Of a DNA stretch of 13,180 nt, positions 12,027-13,180 are shown in pieces. The DNA lies in NCBI GenBank assembly GCA_016935595.1, contig JAFGQQ010000306.1, forward strand, positions 1 through 13,180. Direction: 5' to 3'. Numbering within the stretch: position 1 is the stretch's first letter; each line of letters begins with the position of its first letter. Both the position numbers and the translations under genes were made by a program. Below the pieces are notes generated by a model, which saw only the letters and a program-made list of their open reading frames with translations, was not told where the DNA came from and made no database searches. This DNA is from Bacteroidales bacterium. GTDB taxonomy: Bacteria; Bacteroidota; Bacteroidia; Bacteroidales; UBA10428.

Positions 12027-13180
12027 ATGAAGAAGAACCTTTTTTTAGCATTTTTATTTTGCACTTTTTTAATTAATAGTGTAAATGCTCAGTCTACTAT
12101 TAGTATTACAGCACCCAATGGAGGTGAAATACTTACGGCAGGACAAACTTACAACATTACCTGGATGAGCACAGGTATTGAAACAATTCAGATTGCCTAT
12201 TCTTTAAATGCCGGGGCAAGCTGGACTCCAATTGCGAGTAGCGCTAATGCTACTACCGGCGCTTATAGCTGGACTGTTCCAGACATAGTATCTTCCACAG
12301 TTATTATCGGTGTTATTGATAACTTAAATTTATTAAACAATGATGCCAGTAATGCTCCTTTTTCTATTATTGCTGCAACGCAAACACCAGTTCTTAATAC
12401 CGATGTTGACACTGTTGATTTTGGAACAATTACAGCCGGAGGAAAAGGAAATGTAAAAACCTTTACATTATCTGGTTCAAATCTTAACGAAGATGTAACA
12501 CTTACAAATAGTTTTGACAGTAAATACGATTTATCTGTTGATGGCGGAGGTTCTTATTATACTTCTACTACCATTCCTTATAATTTGGTAAGTGAGAATA
12601 ACCGTTTGGTTTATGTTCGTTTTACCGGACAGGAAAATGATGGGCTTACCTATTTCGATTCTTTAAGAATAACATCAGGCGACGCTGAAGATAAATATGT
12701 ATTTTTAAAAGCACAGACTATTTTTGATGCTGAGCCTTCAATAATTGTTACAAGCCCGAATGGCGGAGAACAATTTGCAGTGGGTTCGCAGCAAAACATT
12801 ACCTGGACAAGTGCCGGAATTTCAACAGTTGATATTTACTATGTAATTAACGGTTTTATTAATAATTTAATTGAAACTAATGTTACTGCAAGTTCTGGAA
12901 CTTTTTCCTGGACAGTTCCGAATGAGAATTCTTCAAATGTTCAGATTAAAGTAGTTAGTTCAACTAATTCTGCAATTAATGATTTAAGTGATGAAAGGTT
13001 TACAATTGCACCTGCCACAAAAAGTATCCAGGTTACTTCTCCAAACGGAGGAGAACAATGGACAGTAGGTTCACAACACACTATAACCTGGATTACAACA
13101 GGTATTGATGTTTCACAGGAACTTGAAGTAAGACTTTCGAGAGATGGCGGGCTGAATTATTATATTCTGACTGATGGCTC
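12027..13180 (+). CDS. Secreted multi-domain Ig-like repeat protein, Kre9/KNH-like PNGGE repeats (3' end outside window)
   Basis: The frame is open from ATG at 12027 to the right edge, giving 384 residues so far. Residues 1-21 are a signal peptide (MKKNLFLAFLFCTFLINSVN, then A before Q22). Three copies of a beta-sandwich repeat start at about 25, 238 and 333. Each opens with S/APNGGE, followed by a GxxxxITW strand. The two complete copies also show SWTVP and end near PFSI or RFTI. This is the pattern that often matches the Kre9/KNH-like Ser-Thr-rich family (PF10342) in Bacteroidota surface proteins. Between copies one and two, residues about 119-232 form a different Ig-like domain (VLNTDVDTVDFGTITAGG), resembling the ASH/choice-of-anchor style. 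A C-terminal type IX secretion domain would be expected but is not in view. It probably acts outside the cell, in adhesion or as a scaffold for an enzyme domain further on. No catalytic residues are seen. Confidence 0.88.
   Translation, partial: MKKNLFLAFLFCTFLINSVNAQSTISITAPNGGEILTAGQTYNITWMSTGIETIQIAYSLNAGASWTPIASSANATTGAYSWTVPDIVSSTVIIGVIDNLNLLNNDASNAPFSIIAATQTPVLNTDVDTVDFGTITAGGKGNVKTFTLSGSNLNEDVTLTNSFDSKYDLSVDGGGSYYTSTTIPYNLVSENNRLVYVRFTGQENDGLTYFDSLRITSGDAEDKYVFLKAQTIFDAEPSIIVTSPNGGEQFAVGSQQNITWTSAGISTVDIYYVINGFINNLIETNVTASSGTFSWTVPNENSSNVQIKVVSSTNSAINDLSDERFTIAPATKSIQVTSPNGGEQWTVGSQHTITWITTGIDVSQELEVRLSRDGGLNYYILTDG

Noticed and set aside
1..13180. tRNA, rRNA, complete insertion sequences, phage genes or defence systems
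   Set aside because: I looked for these on both strands and saw no tRNA- or rRNA-like stretch, transposase, integrase, nuclease-helicase or toxin-antitoxin signature.

Overview
The window looks like a chromosomal stretch from an AT-rich member of the Bacteroidota, probably an environmental Bacteroidales/Marinilabiliales-type bacterium. Three things point there. One is the gene content: a DUF2147 protein, a TPR-containing sensor kinase with a LuxR-type regulator, and a secreted multi-Ig protein with PNGGE-type repeats. Another is the weak Shine-Dalgarno signals. The third is a perfect Bacteroidota-type promoter (TTTG, 19 bases, TATTTTTG) on the minus strand near 9250-9280. The genus cannot be fixed from this sequence.

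Layout, left to right. The first 94 bases are the C-terminal tail of a Crp/Fnr-type regulator. A compact plus-strand group follows: a 77-residue two-helix membrane protein, a short-chain dehydrogenase/reductase (SDR) overlapping it by 14 bases, and an HXXEE-family membrane protein 14 bases later. Next come an exported DUF2147 protein and a ComF-type phosphoribosyltransferase, 6 bases apart. A 464-base gene-free gap (3146-3609) holds a decayed palindromic element and three 17-base mini-hairpins of identical design. Beyond it dnaG (DNA primase) lies on the minus strand, divergent from a UPF0371/DUF1846 gene. That gene converges with an exported alpha/beta-hydrolase on the minus strand.

After a 307-base AT-rich gap comes a minus-strand 78-residue protein of unknown function. 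Two strong hairpins and a minus-strand intrinsic terminator lie upstream of it. The terminator ends a very short transcription unit that has its own consensus promoter and a 28-codon ORF. On the plus strand follow a TPR sensor histidine kinase and its NarL/LuxR-type response regulator with no spacer between them. The window ends inside a secreted Ig-like repeat protein (12027 to the right edge, open-ended).

How the genes relate: dnaG and comF are housekeeping or DNA-uptake genes. The kinase and regulator form a phosphorelay pair. The secreted repeat protein lies 112 bases after the regulator and could be one of its targets, but no operator site supports this. The Crp/Fnr, small membrane protein, SDR and HXXEE run looks like one regulated locus of unknown substrate. 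The least explained parts are the 28-codon minus-strand unit near 9.08-9.28 kb and the hairpin-rich gap at 3.2-3.5 kb.
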